This document shows, piece by piece, positions 21,521-34,450 of a stretch of DNA of 64,000 nucleotides. The notes under the pieces were generated by a model. The model searched no databases. It was given only the letters and a program-made list of their open reading frames with translations, and was not told where the DNA came from. The DNA is from Chrysolina oricalcia. Lineage: Eukaryota > Arthropoda > Insecta > Coleoptera > Chrysomelidae. The stretch lies in the NCBI GenBank assembly GCA_944452925.2, contig OX101826.2, positions 51,533,864 to 51,597,863 on the forward strand, read 5' to 3'. Numbering within the stretch: the first letter of the stretch is position 1; the number at the start of each line of letters is the position of its first letter. The position numbers were made by a program, and so were the translations under genes.

Positions 21521-22735
21521 TATGTTATTCAAGTTTATTCAAGTACAGTACAAAAATATCACATTTCTTTCAAGAAGAAGTAAGATTCGCTCTCTGGGCA
21601 TACAAGGATTTTTTATTCATTGCATAGCTTTGTGGAATAATGTTTTTCTGAACATGATAATAATGATGGAATTGTGTGAGACATGTAGCAGACGTGAATT
21701 GTTAACAAAAGCTCCCCCCACATACAGTACCTGAGGATAGATTTCACTAGGGAACTATAAGGCATAGGTAGGTTTTTGCGTGACAGAATATCTCTTAATA
21801 TGTGAAATCTGTATAATAATGCTGTCAGTCGTTTATTCACATTAGAGATGTGCTCTGTCCAGTAAATGTGCTGGTCCAGAGTTACTACTAGATATTTCAT
21901 GGATAACACTAGATCTATTTCAGTGCAATTGGATTTATGTAGGTTTATAAAATAATATGTGAGGGACTGAAGGTGTGATAGAGTGACAGTAAGGGTGAGT
22001 GGATTATGGTCCAGCCAAATTTGTAATTTTTTCAGATATCAGACCTCAGCAGTTGACTTTATTTCGTCCCAGCTTGTGCCTGTGAGTATCGAGACTATGT
22101 CATGAATATAGCATATTACGTTGGACATTTAATCTTGTATTTGAGCTTAATTATTCATATGAACCAAAAAAGAACTGGCCCCAGAATTGTCCCTTGCGGT
22201 GCACCCATTTTCACAGTTAACGATAAGCTCACTTGTCTTCTAATCTTCACTTTTTGATATAATTGTTCTGAATAGTTTCGCATTAGGTCCAATGCCATAC
22301 CTTGAACTCCATAGTTTTCTAATTTTTTTAAAAGGATACTATATGAGACCATATCAAAGGTCGAGCAAAATTAACCTATTCTGAAGACTCATATAAAACT
22401 CTTACTGTTTCATCGAGGTAATCATCTATGGTTTTCTTAGTACTAGATTGTTTATTAAACCCATACTGTTTGTCTGTTATAATTCTGTGTATGTTAAAAT
22501 AATCAGACAGTCAGTTTTTCAATGCAAGTTCAAATACATCGTCAAAATTGTTGACAGAAATTGGCATATAATTTTCTTCATGAGAATGGAGTCTCCTGTT
22601 TTGAAAATAGGAGTCACAATAGATTTATGTTGTGGAGTTGCGATATGACTGTATATATGTTTAATGGTTCTGGATGTGATTTAATCGTTTTCAGGAGAGC
22701 TGTTATATTTTAATTTTGATATTATAACATACAGG
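21521..22735 (-). pseudogene. CR1/Jockey-type LINE, decayed RT and C-terminus
   Basis: Minus strand, in order: FDMVSYSILLKKLENYGVQG (RT domain A region, Asp retained), GAPQGTILGPVLF (domain B), a degraded catalytic box YIHDIVSIL where YADD is expected, TLDQHIYWTEHISNVNKRLT (domain after RT), then SEKHYSTKLCNE. The 3' end carries tandem TTGAATAAAC (about 21524-21546 on the plus strand), a typical LINE tail. Many stops and frameshifts separate the blocks. Loss of the catalytic Asp pair means that RT activity is gone. Confidence 0.8.
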
Positions 22736-25225
22736 GTGGGTCACGTTTGATAGTACCTTAGACGTTTACGGAGAACGGGACATAGGATCATTCTGAAAAT
22801 TTGGTTTCTCAAGAAGTTGCTCTTGGTCTATCGATCTAAAATATTTTCAGCAATGCAGCGTTGCCGCTTATACCAAAAAGTAGCAGCATCTTTGTTATTT
22901 AGAATGGATCACCCTGTATATTACCGCATTTTTGAACTTGTCATTCCTTTCTGATTATTTCTGCCTCATACTCTCCTATTTCTCTAACGGTTTTTGAGAT
23001 ATTGGTTATTTTCCATATTTTTTATCCAAAACATAGCTCGAATTGAATGTTTATTTCTGCGGTATTTGGATTCTTAGGAAGTTGAAATTTTGTGTTTAGT
23101 TCATCAAGATCATGTACATTGATTCTGTATAGAGAAGTTTGTTCTGCGTTATACAGGGTCGTTCAAAATTCATGATCTTTCTGCTAGATACGAAAAGGGT
23201 CAAAAGTGCGTTTTTTTAAATGGAACATCCTATATATTATGAAATATCCTGAAAGATGACTAAATTCCCTTCGAATTGATATATCATGTCCCAATACCTA
23301 AATAGCCAGAATTCCGAGATAATAGCAATTTTCACTTGTAATCTCCCAAATGCTTGAATTATTGCCGGAAACTTTTTGAGTACATGAATTTTCTTTGAAA
23401 ATTCATATACGAGATAAATTTACGGCAATTAATTCAGGCACGAGGGGGATTTGGTAAGAAAATTCCACACCGAGAAATGAAAATCATTCAATCATAAGAA
23501 ATAACTAACGATGGTTTCACCTGAACTATTTATAACCATTGATATGTAAAATAATTAACAAAATTTTCATAAATAAATTTTGAATAAATTAAAAATATTA
23601 TGTTTTATAGTGGATTGAACCATCGACCTAGCAACTCATAGGCCGCAACACTACTGCTTAGCTACGGGACTTGTGATAAAAACTTGTACCGAATGGCTTA
23701 TTGAACTTCTTCTGAAATATGATTTCAGAATTGACAATTTCTGCAATAATCGTGGAGAAAATATTTTCAGACACATTCCAAATTTCTAGAAAATACATAA
23801 TTATCTCCTTTCATATAAATACTAGACCTCCATTTGTACATTAAAGCAAAATATCAACTTGTCACATGTCAAATGTTTGACAGAAAAATTTCCACTTATT
23901 AATTTCGCCCAGGGTACCCAGGAGGATAAAAATTTCCGGAAATTTTTAGGGTTGCCATGGTATCTAAACAAGAACGAATTTTTTTATTGGCTACAAAAGT
24001 GAGGTGTGAAATTTCCAAAAAAAATCGTTTAATTTTTCTCATATTCATCTAAGGTGGCTAATTAATGTCATGATGGTACATGACATTATGAAAATTCGAC
24101 AATTAGTGCACTATTAATAATACCGTTGTGTGTTTCTTAACGAAAGTGACTCAAAAATAATTGAAATGGAGGGAATTAACTATTCAAACGAAGTTCTGAT
24201 GAAATTGTTTATTCTTCATGGAAAATGTGAGGGAATTATAGCAAGAACGTGCAGAAAATTCAATGAAACGTACCCTGATTTACAACCAATGAACAAAAGG
24301 AAGTTTGTATGATTACAACATAATTTCATTAATTATCTGTCAAAAATTAGAAAACGTTTACAATAAATTTTCAAAATGCCGACCATTGGCTTCCAAACAT
24401 TTCAAAATCCAGGTATTTGGAGATACAGTTGTATCACTCCTTATTTCACTGGCATCTAGCTCTTCAGTGCAGTTGATCACTCGTTGGCGCAGGTCTTGTG
24501 CACTGTGCACTGTGCACTATGTGCACCCTCGTCGCTTCGCGACTCGGGTAATTTTCAAAAAATTCATGTACCCGAAAAATTTCCAGCAATAATTCAAGCA
24601 CTTGGGAGATTACAAGTGAAAATTGCTATTATCTCGGAATTCTGGCTATTTAGGAATAGAAACATGATATATCAATTCGAAGGGAATTTAGTCATCTTTC
24701 AGGATATTCCATAATATACAGGGTGTTCCATTTTAAAAAACGCACTTTCAACCCTTTTCGTATCTAGCAGTAAGATCATGAATTTTGAACGACCCTGTAT
24801 AACGCAGAATAATCTTCTCTATACAGAATCAATGTACATGATCTTGATGAACTAAACACGAAATTGCAACTTCCTAAGAATCCAAATACCGCAGAAATAA
24901 ACATTCAATTCGAGCTATGTTTTGGATAAAAAATATGGAAAATAACCAATATCTCAAAAACCGTTTGAGATAGGTATAGGGAAGTATGGGCCAGAAATAT
25001 TCAGGAAGGAATGGCAAGTTCAAAAATGCGGTAATATACAGGGTGACCCATTCGAAATAACAAAGATGCTGCTACTTTCTGGTATAAGCGGCAACGCTGC
25101 ATTGCTGAAAATATTTTAGATCGGTAGACCAAGAGCAACTACTTTAGAAACCAAATTTTCAGAATGATCCTATGTCCCGTTCTCCGTAAACGTCTAAGGT
25201 ACCATCAACCGTGACCCACCCTGTA
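22730..25225. mobile_element. 2.5-kb CAGGGTGGGTCACG element with about 670-bp inverted repeats
   Basis: The ends are TA|CAGGGTGGGTCACG (22730 on) and CGTGACCCACCCTG|TA (to 25225), so a TA duplication flanks perfectly mirrored termini as in Tc1/mariner-type elements. The arms run about 22732-23400 and 24555-25223 and stay alignable throughout, with matching landmarks such as TTCAGCAATGCAGCGTTGCC and AGCTCGAATTGAATGTTTAT. The interior (23512-24547) holds no transposase, only a tRNA-like sequence on the minus strand. An extra piece beside the left arm (23400-23511) also occurs in the copy at 39357-40128. It is non-autonomous. Confidence 0.8.
23611..23672 (-). tRNA. tRNA-like sequence inside the inverted-repeat element
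   Basis: The minus strand has an A-box-like TAGCTAAGCAGTAG and a B-box GGTTCAATCC with plausible spacing, following GTCCCG. The 5' and 3' ends do not form an acceptor stem. It is most likely a tRNA pseudogene or SINE head captured within the element. Confidence 0.45.
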
Positions 25226-26182
25226 TATTTAATTTTTGGTAACTGATTGTGAGTATATTGATGAGTCATTCTTGTCAAATCTTAAAAAGTTTGGTGTCAA
25301 AATAAACCTTAAAAAGTTTGGAGTCAAAATCGTATCAGCTGTTTTGTTCAACATTTTAAATCAATCCTACGAAGGATTCATTAAATTTGTTTGCTTCGGT
25401 TACTCTGATAGTTTCCATTTTTGGTTCTTATAAATAATTGGATAGATTTCTCTAGTTTCCATATTTTATAGTATTTTTTTTTAGTTTTAGTAGAGTTCAA
25501 CTAAACAAATTTGAATCCCAACACAACCACTTGAACAAAATATTGTTATTGAATCTCCAACCTCACTAAGAATAATAACTAGCATATCGATAATTCTTTT
25601 TAATTTAGCATTGTAACGTCAAAATATCCAGCATATGGTAGTAGTAGTTCACAAATTTCAAATAAAGAGCTGTTTATCCGCCCTTTCCACCAGAAATTCA
25701 AAACTCTTCAGTCAAGTATGATAAAAGCAAAACGTAAATTAACCCTCATCGTTGATATTTTCAGCCCCGGCAGAGTTGAAGGATGACTAAATAAAGGAGA
25801 ACATAGCAAATCTCGCCAAACGAGAGTTTGTATATCTGTATTTCATTCAGGATTGATATTCCGGTAAATCGCTTGGAATACTCCATTTATATCCTGAAGA
25901 GTCCTACAGAAATACATCAAGTAAAATGCACTTTAAAGCCATCTTTCTGAGAAGTATGGGTGTATTCCAACTTCTCAGCACTTTCTCAAAGTCGTTAGAA
26001 CTGTCATCGATGGAATAAACAACGTTTCAGAAAAATGCTTTTCCCAGATTGGAGTCGTACAGATCAATCTTGAAAAGAGTTTTTTTCTGTTTGATTTATC
26101 TCAACACTACAAGATGAATGCTGTGCCATTTGCGAATGTTATATTGATGAACTGATCACTTGCGGAGTGAAGAAAACACCTT
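25226..26182. other. No gene recognised
   Basis: AT-rich. A local duplication AAAAAGTTTGG(T/A)GTCAAAAT lies at 25281-25330. No element or gene is identifiable. Confidence 0.35.
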
Positions 26183-27310
26183 ATCAAACTATGCATCGAG
26201 AAATTCAACCTACTCCATAATAATCAATTTGGGTTTAGGAAGAATCGTTTCACAGTTCAAGCTACTGTCAAATTAATTTATGACATAGTCGAGGGTCTTG
26301 AACAGGGTAAGCACACGGCGGTAACCATGTGTGATCTGAGCAAGGCCTTCGACTGTGTGTCACACAGTATCCTTCTTGACAAACTTGAGTATTAGGGCAT
26401 CAGGGGTGTAGCAAATGATTTTTTTAAAATCTTACCTCTCTAACCGAGCACAATCAGTCTTTTTGAAAGAAGCCTCTTCATTAAGCTCAACAGTAAAACA
26501 CGGTGTACCCCAGGGATTGGTATTAGGTCCACTTTTGTTCATTATATACATCAACGATATCTTTAATCATATGAATCCACTGAACTGTTTACTATTTGCA
26601 TGCGATGCAACCTTTTATGGGGCTAACTCTAATCATGAAGAGTTGAAATACCAAATGGAAATATATAACACTAAAATTGAACAGTGGCTGGTCCCCAATC
26701 ATTTCAAGCATAATCGGAGTAAAACTCAATCCATCACAATTTCGACAAATTCCTCATTGAATGAAGGGTCTATTATAAATTTCTTGGGCATCACATTGGA
26801 CGAAACTTTGAAATGGTCTTGCCATATTGAAAAACTTTGTAAAAAACTCTCTAGTCAATTATTTCTCATTCTCCGTCTCGCAAAAATTCTAAGTCCAGAT
26901 ATACTCAAAATCTCATATTTTTCTCTCTTTCACTCGCATATCACATATGGAACTGTACTATGGGGCAACTCAAGTCACTCTAATCATGTATTCGTTCTAC
27001 AAAAAAAGGCTGTGAGAATTGTTGCCAAGGCAGGTTTCGCCCATTATTTCGGAATCTGAGAATAATGCATCTACCCTCTATTTACATTTTTCATTCTCTC
27101 TTGGATATTCATGAAAACCCAACAACTTATTCTATTAATTCTGATATTCATTCTTATAATACTAGAAATTGCAGTAAAATAGTTAATCCGAGATATAGAC
27201 TAACCACTTCTGCACAAAATTCACTAGACATAAAATTGTATAATAAATTGCCTAACATGATCAAATTTAAATATACAATCAAAAAGGCAATCCTCGAAAG
27301 TTGTTTCTAG
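26183..27310 (+). pseudogene. CR1/Jockey-type LINE reverse transcriptase, decayed
   Basis: Plus-strand blocks in order: NQFGFRKNRFTVQATVKLIY (domain 2a), VTMCDLSKAFDCVSHSILL (domain A), a TAG, a frameshift in a T-run near 26420, then an ORF (26415-27059) with VKHGVPQGLVLGPLLFIIYI (domain B) and the catalytic box LLFACDATFYG, where the first Asp of ADD is Cys. Then come NFLGITLDETLKWSCHIEKL and SYFSLFHSHITYGTVLWG (post-RT). After another frameshift, HSYNTRN and LDIKLYNKLPNMIKF (27065-27310) give the C-terminus. The order is exactly that of CR1/Jockey ORF2. The 5' endonuclease is absent. Confidence 0.88.
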
Positions 27311-27548
27311 TCCATAAACGAGTTTATGGAATCAAATATATTTGATACTTAACCGCTATTCACAGTGCTACATTCATGGGTGTTTTATGACTCCAAAATT
27401 TTATTTATTTTTAGTATCGTAAATTTGTCATATGAATCTGTCTACTGCATGTAGTTATTAGTCTCTTATATGTTGTATAAATTCAAATCATTCCATTTCA
27501 TCATGGAAGATAATTTTATCCACCCCGCTCGACTTACTACAAATGTAT

Positions 27549-28485
<937 letters not shown>

Positions 28486-28520
<35 letters not shown>
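28486..28520. repeat. (TA)n microsatellite between two foldbacks
   Basis: A TA run separates the hammerhead element from the next foldback and mirrors the TA tract on its other side. Confidence 0.9.
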
Positions 28521-28525
<5 letters not shown>

Positions 28526-29285
28526 GAAATAACTTTTATGAAAATAGATTTCTAGCATGAGTTCAGCCATCAAAAAAAATTGAATTCATACGATCACTTA
28601 GGAGCTGAGATAATTTTTTTATTTCAAAAGAATCTGGAAGACGCAATAATCATCGTACAGCAGTCACCTTCATGGATATTGACGTTAAATTTTCGATAAT
28701 AATATACTAGGATATGTCTAGTTCATTTGCAGTATTATTAATTGATGAACAAAGTGAGGCGTGCAGGCGCGGAGCGATGCAATTTTAGCGGGTGGCGGGC
28801 GCAGTGGGGATACAAATACTGTTGACATTAAAGACTTTCGTCCTGACAGTGTTATTGAAAGAGGAAAGAAAAGTTATTGGTTCAATTTCAGGTACTAGTG
28901 TACATTGCAAAAGAAAACGTACGTGAACAACAAGCCGAGATACTCAATATTTTTCAATGACAAGCCACGAAATAAGTTTTGAGTGCTATCCCCACTCCGC
29001 CACCCGCTACAGCTATCGCAAACCGCGCCTGCACGCCTAACTTTATTTATCAATTAATAATACTGCAAATGAACTAAACATATCCTAGTATTATTTTATT
29101 GAAAATATAGGTATTCAACCTTAATATCCATGAAGGTGACTGCTGTACGATGATTATTGCGTCTTCCAGATTTTTTAGAATAAAAAAAATTATCTCGGCT
29201 CCTAGTGATCGTAGGAATTAAAGTTTCTTTCTGAATGCTTGAAATCATGCTAGGAATCCATTTTCATGAAAGTCATTCATATAAA
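28521..29285. mobile_element. Foldback (MITE-like) element with about 290-bp arms
   Basis: The left arm (28521-28812) and right arm (28983-29285) are inverted, with shared blocks TTCTAGCATGA, CTGGAAGACGCAATAATCAT, GTGACTGCTGTACG and AACTAGACATATCCTAGTAT. The inner ends are unusually GC-rich (GCGGGTGGCGGGCGCAGTGGGGA paired with TCCCCACTCCGCCACCCGC). The loop of about 170 bp has no ORF. It could form a very long stable hairpin. Confidence 0.8.
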
Positions 29286-30740
29286 AACAAAATTGAGCAA
29301 TGTATTTAAAAAAAAAACATGTAAAATAATTGTGCAATTTTTTTAAAGTCATTTTTTTACCCTTGAAATTTAAAAAGTCATTATACTTATTCGATAATAT
29401 GAAAAAACAACTCGTACAGAAAAAAAAAGACATGAATCGTTACTGTAGCTTCATTCCCCGAGCAAGAGTAGCCATATTGAGAGAGCATCTTTTTCGAGAA
29501 AACTTCAAATATTTTGAAAAACAATCAATATTTATCAATTTTTCAAAGAAAGACTTTTTTGGCTTGTCATAGGTTACACATAACGGTAAGTAACAAGTTT
29601 GAATACCTTACAGTTAACGAGTTATAGAAAACCCGATTTTTCACGGTTTTTCCGATCTAACCCGAAAAGTATCAATGATATCGGAAAATTATGAGTAATT
29701 CAATTGATAGATCTTTTCAATACCTACAATTTCCTAATTTGACTTTTTTCGATCGGAGCTCTAGTTTTTTAGTTATCAACAAAAAACCGCTTTTCGCAAG
29801 TTTGCCAATTTTTTAGGTTATGTTCGGTAATCACGATCGAGTCGCATGAAATAGAAACTCATGCTGAATTTCAATTTTCTATACGCTTATATTTTTTGTT
29901 TTCGGATATTAATTTTTGCACGCACTTTTCCTTATTGCTTGGACTAAAAATGTTCAACAATTTGGTGGATGCGCTGTGCTAAAAGTATATCGATTGGCGT
30001 TTGTAGAATCTTCAACCGTTCTCGAGTTGAGAAAGAAGTTCATCTGGAGTTGAAGAAGGTTTTTCCCCCACCAAATATTCTTCAATTCTTTTCTTGCCCT
30101 TTTGTGACACGTAACACTAATTTTTCCTTTCTTGAATGGAATTTTAGTGCATATAAATCCATCATGTCCACCATATAATTGTTCTTGTTGAAAAAACAAA
30201 TTTCTGCATTCGAATTTGAGACTTCAAACCTCATGAAGACTCCCCGTTTCTCCTTGACCCCAATCCTGACCGTTTTATGTCATTCCTTGATGGCTCTTTT
30301 CTGCGGATTTTTATTCTGGAACTGAACGACAGTGCCATCGCTGAAGGGATATCGCGCTGGAAATGTCACGGAAATGACGCTTCTATATCGCTGGAAGATT
30401 TTATTACGCAACATCCCAGACTTTCAATAGGAAATCATAGGGTCGAATTGTTGATGGTTTATCGATGCTGACCATAAAATTCTCCAATGTTTATTTGGCG
30501 GTATAATTGAAGGAGCAATTGTTAATATTTGTGTTATTGTTTAAATCATGACATGGAAAATAAAAAAAAAGAAAATTCAAGGAAAATCTATACATGTGTA
30601 GAAGATCAACTGAAAGAATTTGCCCCAAAAAGTTAACTGCGTTTAAAAGACTTTTGACTTGAATGAAATATCAAACAGGAATACACCTAACAACGAAACA
30701 ACACAATCAACAGAAGTACTTCATTCCCACATACAACCAA
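29286..30740. other. No gene recognised
   Basis: ORFs of 64-81 codons (for example 30277-30471 plus) lack recognisable motifs. There is some repeat-like sequence around 29580-29830. No element boundary could be supported. Confidence 0.3.
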
Positions 30741-33700
30741 CAATTCAATATGACGGTTCCAAGATGGCGGACGAGTTTTGTGAACACGTTCAGATTTGAT
30801 TCAAAATTGGTGTGAGGGTTTCTAAGGTAGGAGATCATGATTTTTTGTCAAAAGTCATAAATTCAATATGGCGGCTCTAAAATGGTGGACAAGTCTTGTA
30901 ATTATGGTCAGATTCTATTGAAAATTGCTGTGTGGGTTTTCGGGGTCAGAGATTATGACTTTTTCGTCATAAATCATAAATTGGAGATCGCGGACGAGAG
31001 ATTATGGTCAGATTCTATTGAAAATTCAACAAGAACACCAATTCCTACCTACTCTCCTCCAGCTTTCACGATGTTTCTTGAACATTACAGAATTTTTCTT
31101 TTTGAAAAAAATTGCTAGGTGGGAATTTTTGGGGACGGGAATATAATATTTTTTTGTCAAAATTCATAAATCAAATGTGATGTCACGACGAATTTTTGCT
31201 AGTGTTCAAGTGACATTTCATATAGAAATACATTGAACATTTCAGCGAAAATCAGGATTCAGATCTGAGAGCTATTTACGTGAAATTTCATGCTGATTCC
31301 AAAAATATATGTTTTGTATATGCTCAGATTCAAGATATAGCCGAAATGGGGAATAAAATGTCGAAAATTTTTAAATTGCATGGGTTCAATTCGAGAACGT
31401 TTAGATACAGACCAATTCTGCAATTGGCACTCAATTCAAAACGGTCGAATTAGCATATGCTGTGAATTTCAGCCTATCGAAGAATTGAAAATTACTCGTG
31501 AAATGTTGTTAGGGGGTATTAGAAATCACAAAAAATAGAAAATAGTCAGATCCACTTGAAATTCGCTCTATTTACGTAAAATTTCATGCTGATTCCAAAA
31601 ATGTACATTTTGGATATGCTCAGATTCAAGATATGGCCAAAAACAGGAATAAAACGTCGAACATTTCGAAATTTCAGGGGTTCAATTCGAGAACAGTTAG
31701 AGATAGACGAATCCTGCGATCGCCAATAGCTCCAAGTTGGCAGGCAAGTTTTGTGATCATGGCCAGATTCTCTTGAAAATTGTTATGTGGAGCTTGGGGT
31801 TGCAGATTATAAATATTTTGTGAAAAGTCGTGAATTGAATATGGCGGCTGCAAGATGACAGACAAAATTTATTTGTAATTATGATCAGATTCTATGCAAA
31901 ATTGCTATGTGGTTGTTTTTGGGGTCGTAGATCAATAATTTAATGTGAACATTTATTAATTCAGTATGGTGGCTCCAAGGACGAGAGTGTAGGTTACGTT
32001 GAGTTTCTATTAAAAATTACTATGTGTAGGTTTTTGCGGTCGGAAAATATGAATTTTTTATCCAATATGGCAGCTTCAAGATGGCGGACAAGTTTTGGTG
32101 TTATGGTCAGATTTTATTAAAAATTGATATTAAGCGATTTTCGGGGTGGAAAAATGTTCATTTTCCGTCAAAAGTCATACATTCAATATGTTGTCTTCAA
32201 GATGGCGGACGAGATTTTGGATTATGATAAGATTCTGTAAAAAAAACTATTTGAGGATTTTTGGAATCCAAAATTGTGAATTTTTTGTCGAAAGTTATAA
32301 ATTCAATATGGCGGATCCTAGATGGCGGATCCTAGATGGCGGACGACAGTTGTGATTATTGTCAAATTCTTTCAATAATTGCTCTGTGAGAATTTTCGGG
32401 GTCGATGAATATCAATTTTTATTAAAATCAATAAATTCAATATGACAGCTCCAAGATGGAGGAGAAGTTTTATGACTATGGTCAGATTCTATTGAAAATT
32501 ATTATGTGGGGGTTTTCGGGATAGCAAATTATGAATATTTTGTGAAAAAACATAAATTTAATATGGCGGCTGTAAGATAGCAGACAAGATTTATTTGTAA
32601 TTATGATCAGATTCAATTCAAAATAGCTATATGGTTCTTTTCGGGGTCGGAGATTAGAATTTTCTTGTCAAAAGTCATCAATTCAATATGGTGGATCTTA
32701 GATGACAGACTAGTTTCGTGATTATGGTCAGATTCTATTAAAAATTGCTGTGTGGGGGTTTTTGGGGTCGGAGATTGTGAATTTTTGTCAAAAGTTATAA
32801 ATTCAATATGGCGATTGCAAGATGGCGGACGAGACTTGTGATAATAGTCAGATTTTCATTTGAAAATTCATTAATTCAATATGGCGGCTTCAAGATGACA
32901 GACGAGAGTTTAGGTTACGTTCAGAATCTATCAAAAGTTGCTGTGGGAGTTTTTGCGGTCGGAAAATATGAAGTTTTCATCCAATGTCATTAATTCAATA
33001 TGGCGGCTTCAAGATGGCGGACAAGTTTTAGTATTATGGTCAGATTGTGTTAAAAATTGATATTAGGAAATTTTCGGGGTGGAAAAATATTGATTTTCCG
33101 TCAAATGTCTTTGGATTAGGGTCAGATTCTGTAAGAAAAACTATGTGGGTATTTTCAGAGTCCGAGATTGTGAATTTCGTGTCGAAAGTCATAAATTCAA
33201 TATGGCGGATCCTAGATGGCTAACGAAAGTCGTGATTAATGTCAAATTCTATCAATAATTGCTCTGTGGGAATTTTCTGGGTCTAGAATATGAATTCAAT
33301 ATGGCTCTAAGATGGCCGACAAGTTTTGTGATTATGGTCAAATTCTCTTGAAAATTGTTATGTGGAGCTTGGGGTCGCAGATTATAACAATTTTGTGAAA
33401 AGTCATGAATTGAATATGGCGGCTGCAAGATGGCAGACAAGATTCATTTGTGATTATGTTCAGATTATATTGCTATGTGGGGGTTTTCGGGGTAAGAGAT
33501 TATGAATTTTTCGTCCAAAGCCATAAATTTAATATGGCGGCTTTTAAATCGCATAAAGTTTTGATATAAGTCAGATTCTGTTAAAAATTGCTATGTGGGT
33601 ATTTTCGGGGTCGGAGATTGTGAATTCTTGTCGAAAAGTTGTAAATTCAATATGACGATCGCAATATGGCGGACGACACTTGTGATTATAGTCAGAATCT

Positions 33701-33880
33701 ATTAAAAATTGCTATGTGAGGATTTTTGGGGTCGTAGATTTAGATTTTTCGAGAAAATTCATGAATTCAGTATGGCGGCTCCAATATGGCGGCTCCAATA
33801 TGGCGGCTCCAATATGGCGGACGAGTTTTCTGATCATGGATTGATTCTACAGAAAATTGGTGTGTGAGGGTTTTTGAGGT
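30741..33880. repeat. Satellite-like array, about 120-bp period, rich in AAGATGGCGG
   Basis: The consensus AATTCAATATGGCGGCTCC, AAGATGGCGGACGAGTTTTG, TGATTATGGTCAGATTCTAT, AAAATTGCTATGTGGGGGTT, TTCGGGGTCGGAGATTATGA recurs about 20 or more times, head to tail, at roughly 75-130-bp steps (for example 32304, 32435, 32555, 32681, 32799, 32875, 32995). Copies are diverged 10-30 per cent by eye. Local 15-bp expansions occur (ATGGCGGCTCCAAT, 33776-33830; ATGGCGGATCCTAG, 32307-32342). A different tandem sequence (31200-31710), related to the 54-60 kb array, is embedded. Short ORFs across it are by-products. Confidence 0.85.
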
Positions 33881-33980
33881 CGGAGATGATGATTAAGTTT
33901 ACGTCAACATTTTAAAACTTCTTTGTATGTTGAAATGTTTAGTTTTCATGAATACATTTTCATTTTTATTTATACAGGAA

Positions 33981-34450
33981 CATGAAATTTACACAGGGAT
34001 TAGTATCAACCCAATTTTACATAACCAGCCCCTGTGTAGATTGCCAGACCACAAAAATCACATTCCCATCGATTCCAAACAACTGCCGGTCGGTGTATAA
34101 CGACGCCGAATCTGATTCCGCAATTACGAGGCGTTTATCTTCTGTCATTCTTGCACATTCGCGTCGTTTACGCCCGCTGGGGCTTCGAATTAGAACATTA
34201 CCGCCAGATAGTGTTGCAATCGCCAAAAAATCTCCAGAGAAAAATGACTTTTCCCGTCCATTGTTTCAGTCCCCGGAGACAGACGCTAGTCGTTTTTTTT
34301 CCGATTACTCGACGAAATGCTAAGCGAGAACTGGGAATACTCTTCGGCCGATAATACGGTTTTAAGTGTGGCGAGGAAAGTTTTTCGGCGAATTACACGG
34401 AGAGTTTTGTTTTTTGGTCGGGTTGAGAAAAAGGTGTCTCGATGTGTTCC
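33981..34450. other. CpG-rich block with overlapping ORFs; possible old exon or regulatory DNA
   Basis: After 3 kb of satellite, GC and CpG rise sharply, with many TCG and CGA, and both strands stay open: plus 33982-34323 (113 codons) and minus 34226-34017 (69 codons, reading TLSGGNVLIRSPSGRKRREC). The minus reading looks more protein-like and has a possible donor (ACAG|GGGC is weak). Neither matches a family I recognise. It may be a host exon, a conserved regulatory block or an unknown element. Confidence 0.3.

Noticed and set aside
30882..33440. Short ORFs within the GGCGG satellite
   Set aside because: Repeat by-products with no consistent frame between monomers.
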